In this document: piece after piece, positions 6,038 through 7,601 of the stretch
Numbering within the stretch: the stretch's first letter is position 1
Layout of the letters: every line of letters starts with the position of its first letter
Assembly: GCA_902787595.1 (NCBI GenBank)
Contig: CADAHD010000105.1
Location: forward strand, 7,791 to 15,391
Direction of reading: 5' to 3'
DNA length: 7,601 nucleotides
Source: an uncultured Lachnospiraceae bacterium
GTDB lineage: Bacteria; Bacillota_A; Clostridia; Lachnospirales; Lachnospiraceae
Notes under the pieces: generated by a model
What the model saw: only the letters and a program-made list of their open reading frames with translations
Database searches by the model: none
What the model was told of the DNA's origin: nothing
Program-made: the position numbers and the translations under genes

Positions 6038-6616
6038 ATGCTAAATAGTTACTTTTCAGAGTCACATTATGTAACATTCAATCGAGAACGCGTAAAAAAG
6101 GAAATGCGTGAAACAAACCGCAAAAGCCAAAGTAAAAGAGGGCTCTATAATCTTCAAGATTTAGCAAGAGATCTAAATCTTGATTATGGATATCTTAGAA
6201 AAGAAATATGGAAAAAAGGATTATTACGAGAGCACGCTGTGAAGATGGCTGCTTTGTTCGAGGTACGTTTGGAATACTTAGAGGGTAAAAGCGGTATCAG
6301 AACGGAAAAAGACCTTGAAGATTTAGAACGCGAAAGCGCAGAACAAGATAAAAGAGCCGAAAACAGATTCCTCTCTTATGGCTTAGAGTATTTTAAGCTG
6401 TTACCTAACATCAACATTGTTTTTGTTGAAAATATTGATAATGAATACGTTACGGATACCGGGAACAAACCAAATATCGGATATAAGATAACATATCGCG
6501 ATAAGAATTATAACGAGTCACCCCCTATTTACAAAACAGTTTCTGAAATGAAAGATTTTATAAAAAATATGAATGAGATCATCGAACAAATCATAGTTTT
6601 ACATTTATCAAAATAA
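6038..6616 (+). CDS. Cro/CI-like helix-turn-helix regulator with unassigned C-terminal domain
   Basis: This 192-residue protein has an HTH domain at about 37-84: LQDLARDLNLDYGYLRKEIWKKG (helix 2, turn, recognition helix) followed by HAVKMAALFEVRLEYLEGKSG, which carries the Xre/Cro-CI hallmark of an Ala-rich helix ending in a Leu-Gly turn. Residues 88-112 are a charged helix, perhaps a coiled coil. Residues 113-192 are a small alpha/beta domain (LLPNINIVFVENI, GYKITYRDKNY, then a C-terminal helix) that I do not recognise. I chose the ATG at 6038 because GAGGTG (6026-6031) precedes it at 6 nt; a GTG at 6029 overlaps that site. It likely represses its own promoter through the inverted repeat at 5929-5959 and may control the divergent toxin/immunity unit. 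It precedes the RNA/DUF3800 locus on the same strand and could control it too. Confidence 0.72.
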   Translation: MLNSYFSESHYVTFNRERVKKEMRETNRKSQSKRGLYNLQDLARDLNLDYGYLRKEIWKKGLLREHAVKMAALFEVRLEYLEGKSGIRTEKDLEDLERESAEQDKRAENRFLSYGLEYFKLLPNINIVFVENIDNEYVTDTGNKPNIGYKITYRDKNYNESPPIYKTVSEMKDFIKNMNEIIEQIIVLHLSK

Positions 6617-6638
6617 TATATCAAAGCGCAAAAACGTA

Positions 6639-6666
6639 TTGATTTATTTCTTACATTTGCTAAATT
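6639..6666 (+). promoter_or_regulatory. Promoter of the structured RNA upstream of DUF3800
   Basis: TTGATT (6639-6644) is followed after 16 nt by TAAATT (6661-6666), with TG one base before the -10 (TGC, 6658-6660), an extended -10. The predicted start at about 6673 coincides with the first base of the first RNA hairpin, which supports both calls. Confidence 0.5.
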
Positions 6667-6672
6667 ATCTGT

Positions 6673-6750
6673 AACAGGCAATGCCTGTTGTGGGCTGGTC
6701 GAAAGATCTTGGTCCAACCGAATGGGCGGGGAGTCTCTCCGCCGTTTTTT
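6673..6750 (+). ncRNA. Structured small RNA associated with DUF3800 gene (~78 nt)
   Basis: Three helices lie in a row. Hairpin 1 is AACAGGC/GCCTGTT (6673-6679 with 6683-6689), 7 perfect pairs around a 3-nt loop, extendable by two GU pairs. Hairpin 2 is GGTC-GAAA-GATC (6697-6708), 4 pairs including one GU, capped by a GNRA tetraloop. An outer helix GGCTGG (6693-6698) with CCAACC (6714-6719), five pairs and one mismatch, could form instead. Hairpin 3 is the terminator (6725-6743 plus T6). The RNA fills the gap between the HTH and DUF3800 genes. Conserved structured RNAs upstream of DUF3800 genes (the DUF3800 RNA motifs) were reported by Weinberg and colleagues in their 2017 comparative genomics survey; I cannot tell which of those motifs, if any, this matches. 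The role could be RNA antitoxin, guide or cofactor for the protein, or a cis regulator acting at the terminator. Confidence 0.6.
6725..6750 (+). terminator. Intrinsic terminator between RNA and DUF3800 gene
   Basis: GGCGGGG (6725-6731) pairs with CTCCGCC (6737-6743), seven pairs with one GU, around a 5-nt loop, followed by G and six Ts (6745-6750). It sits only 13 nt before the DUF3800 ATG, so leaky termination or regulated readthrough would set protein expression, as the terminator between antitoxin RNA and toxin does in type III systems. Confidence 0.75.
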
Positions 6751-6763
6751 ATGGTGAAACAAT

Positions 6764-7447
6764 ATGCACGAATTAAGCATTTTTGTAGATGAAAGCGGTG
6801 ATTTTGGGGAATATGCAAAGCATTCCCCTTATTATGCTGTAACCATGATATTTCATGATCAGGATATAGATATTTCCAAGCAACTAAGCATTCTAGACGA
6901 AAACCTGAAAAACATGGGATATGAAAACACTGCTATCCATCCCGAACCATTGATTCAAAGAGAAGAAATCTACAAGAACGTAGAGCCCAACGAACGAAGA
7001 GCTCTTTTTACAAAGCTATATTATTTTGTACTGCATTCCGATATCCTATACAAAACCTTCATCTATGAAAAATTTCACTTTGATGATGACCTGAAGCTTC
7101 AAGCAAGGATGGCAAAGGATATTTCCTTTTTCTTACGTAATCACATAGGGTTCTTTATGGGATTTGATAAGGTTATAGTATATTATGATAATGGCCAACG
7201 GCAAATAACCAGAATGCTTAATGCTGTTTTGGCAACTGAATTATCTGATTTTGAAATGCGCAAAGTATCGCCCATTAATTATCGGCTGTTTCAGGCAGCT
7301 GACCTTATTTGTACTCTGGCTTTACTCCAGAAACGATATGATGCCAACAAACTGACACGATCAGATATGCTGCTTTTCCATTCCAGAAATGATCTGAGAA
7401 AAGACTTCTTAAAGCGGATCAGAGAGAAAGAATTCAAAGACACATAA
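6764..7447 (+). CDS. DUF3800 domain protein, predicted RNase H-fold nuclease-like
   Basis: The 227-residue protein carries the DUF3800 marks: FVDESGDFG (7-15) with acidic D9 and D13, KVIVYYDNGQRQIT (136-149) with D142, and YRLFQAADLICTLALL (173-188) with D180 in the Q-A-A-D motif. These acidic positions match the proposed metal-binding site of an RNase H-like fold. It is close to full length for the family. No signal peptide or membrane segment is present. The ATG at 6764 has GGTGA (6753-6757) 6 nt upstream, a modest site just past the terminator T-run; an ATG at 6751 opens only a short frame. DUF3800 proteins are biochemically poorly known and are frequent in accessory and defence-type loci and on mobile elements. 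Immediate linkage to a small structured RNA suggests an RNA-controlled or RNA-guided protein, which is inference. Confidence 0.82.
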   Translation: MHELSIFVDESGDFGEYAKHSPYYAVTMIFHDQDIDISKQLSILDENLKNMGYENTAIHPEPLIQREEIYKNVEPNERRALFTKLYYFVLHSDILYKTFIYEKFHFDDDLKLQARMAKDISFFLRNHIGFFMGFDKVIVYYDNGQRQITRMLNAVLATELSDFEMRKVSPINYRLFQAADLICTLALLQKRYDANKLTRSDMLLFHSRNDLRKDFLKRIREKEFKDT

Positions 7448-7468
7448 AAAACCAGGCTCCGGTCTGTC

Positions 7469-7522
7469 TACTACACCATTTTATCTTTCACACTCTTTTA
7501 CTACACCATTTACTACACCATT
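7469..7522. repeat. Three copies of a 12-bp direct repeat
   Basis: TACTACACCATT occurs at 7469-7480, 7499-7510 and 7511-7522; the last two abut exactly. The copies are identical and are separated by 18 and 0 nt. They lie in the gene-free right end (7448-7601) just after the DUF3800 gene. Such clustered short repeats fit integrase arm-type sites or iterons; no integrase or replication gene is in the window to confirm either. Confidence 0.6.
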
Positions 7523-7536
7523 TTTCCAAAAAACTG

Positions 7537-7566
7537 CGATAATTTACGATAAGTTACGGTACTTTT
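7537..7566. repeat. 10-bp tandem repeat, two good units and one decayed
   Basis: CGATAATTTA (7537-7546) and CGATAAGTTA (7547-7556) differ at one base and are head to tail; CGGTACTTTT (7557-7566) looks like a decayed third unit in phase. The 10-bp period places every unit on the same face of the helix. It is a second repeat family within 15 bp of the 12-bp repeats, which strengthens the idea of a protein-binding array such as an attachment site. Confidence 0.45.
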
Positions 7567-7601
7567 GATTGTTTCTTCATTTCCGAAATTCCCTGTAAAT
7601 A

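Noticed and set aside
6529..6780. Minus-strand 83-codon frame over the RNA region
   Set aside because: It covers the terminator and hairpins in antisense, has no ribosome binding site and no recognisable domain.
7527..7601. Minus-strand frame ending in FFGKMV then TAG at the right edge
   Set aside because: About 25 codons could be the end of a gene beyond the window, but a second frame looks equally plausible and the region is repetitive; too little to support a call.
1..7601. CRISPR array, tRNA or rRNA genes, insertion sequence ends
   Set aside because: I found no regularly spaced repeats with unique spacers, no tRNA-like cloverleaf and no transposase or terminal inverted repeats.

Overview
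The window looks like chromosomal DNA of a low-to-moderate GC Gram-positive anaerobe, most likely a gut or rumen member of the Clostridia (Lachnospiraceae-like). The grounds are strong GGAGG-type ribosome binding sites, a secreted Ig-like (Big_2-like) repeat protein, a stand-alone fumarate-reductase-type flavoprotein, and an AT-rich accessory block. No gene here fixes the genus.

Left block (1-3771, all minus strand, visibly richer in GC). A secreted 578-residue Big_2-like repeat protein (3771-2035) is followed 19 nt later by a 544-residue cytoplasmic FAD-dependent oxidoreductase (2015-381). They are probably one transcript from an extended -10 promoter at 3858-3850. Beyond an 8-bp inverted repeat (341-364) lies a separate promoter (314-287) and the 5' part of a small two-helix membrane protein that runs off the left edge. 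Between 3772 and 4127 there is no gene, but there is a promoter, a perfect 16-bp palindrome and a terminator.

Right block (about 4055-7601, AT-richer, accessory in character). Two transcription units diverge from a regulatory region at 5823-6037. The minus-strand unit holds a DUF4417-family gene (5822-5178) that stops early at an in-frame TAA, a 143-residue protein resembling the toxic C-terminal module of polymorphic toxins (5095-4664), and a tightly coupled 177-residue probable immunity protein (4661-4128). It ends at a strong hairpin (4055-4095). The plus-strand unit holds a Cro/CI-like helix-turn-helix protein (6038-6616), then a compact locus made of a promoter, a ~78-nt structured RNA ending in a good intrinsic terminator (~6673-6750), and a DUF3800 protein (6764-7447). 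Short tandem repeats (7469-7566) close the window and may mark the end of a mobile element.

The most interesting part is the RNA/DUF3800 pair. DUF3800 is a predicted RNase H-fold nuclease-like family, and conserved RNA structures have been described upstream of DUF3800 genes. The order promoter - small structured RNA - terminator - protein copies the layout of type III toxin-antitoxin systems. With a regulator, a toxin/immunity-like pair and a DUF4417 gene alongside, the block reads as a small defence or competition island. Its function is inference from gene content and layout.
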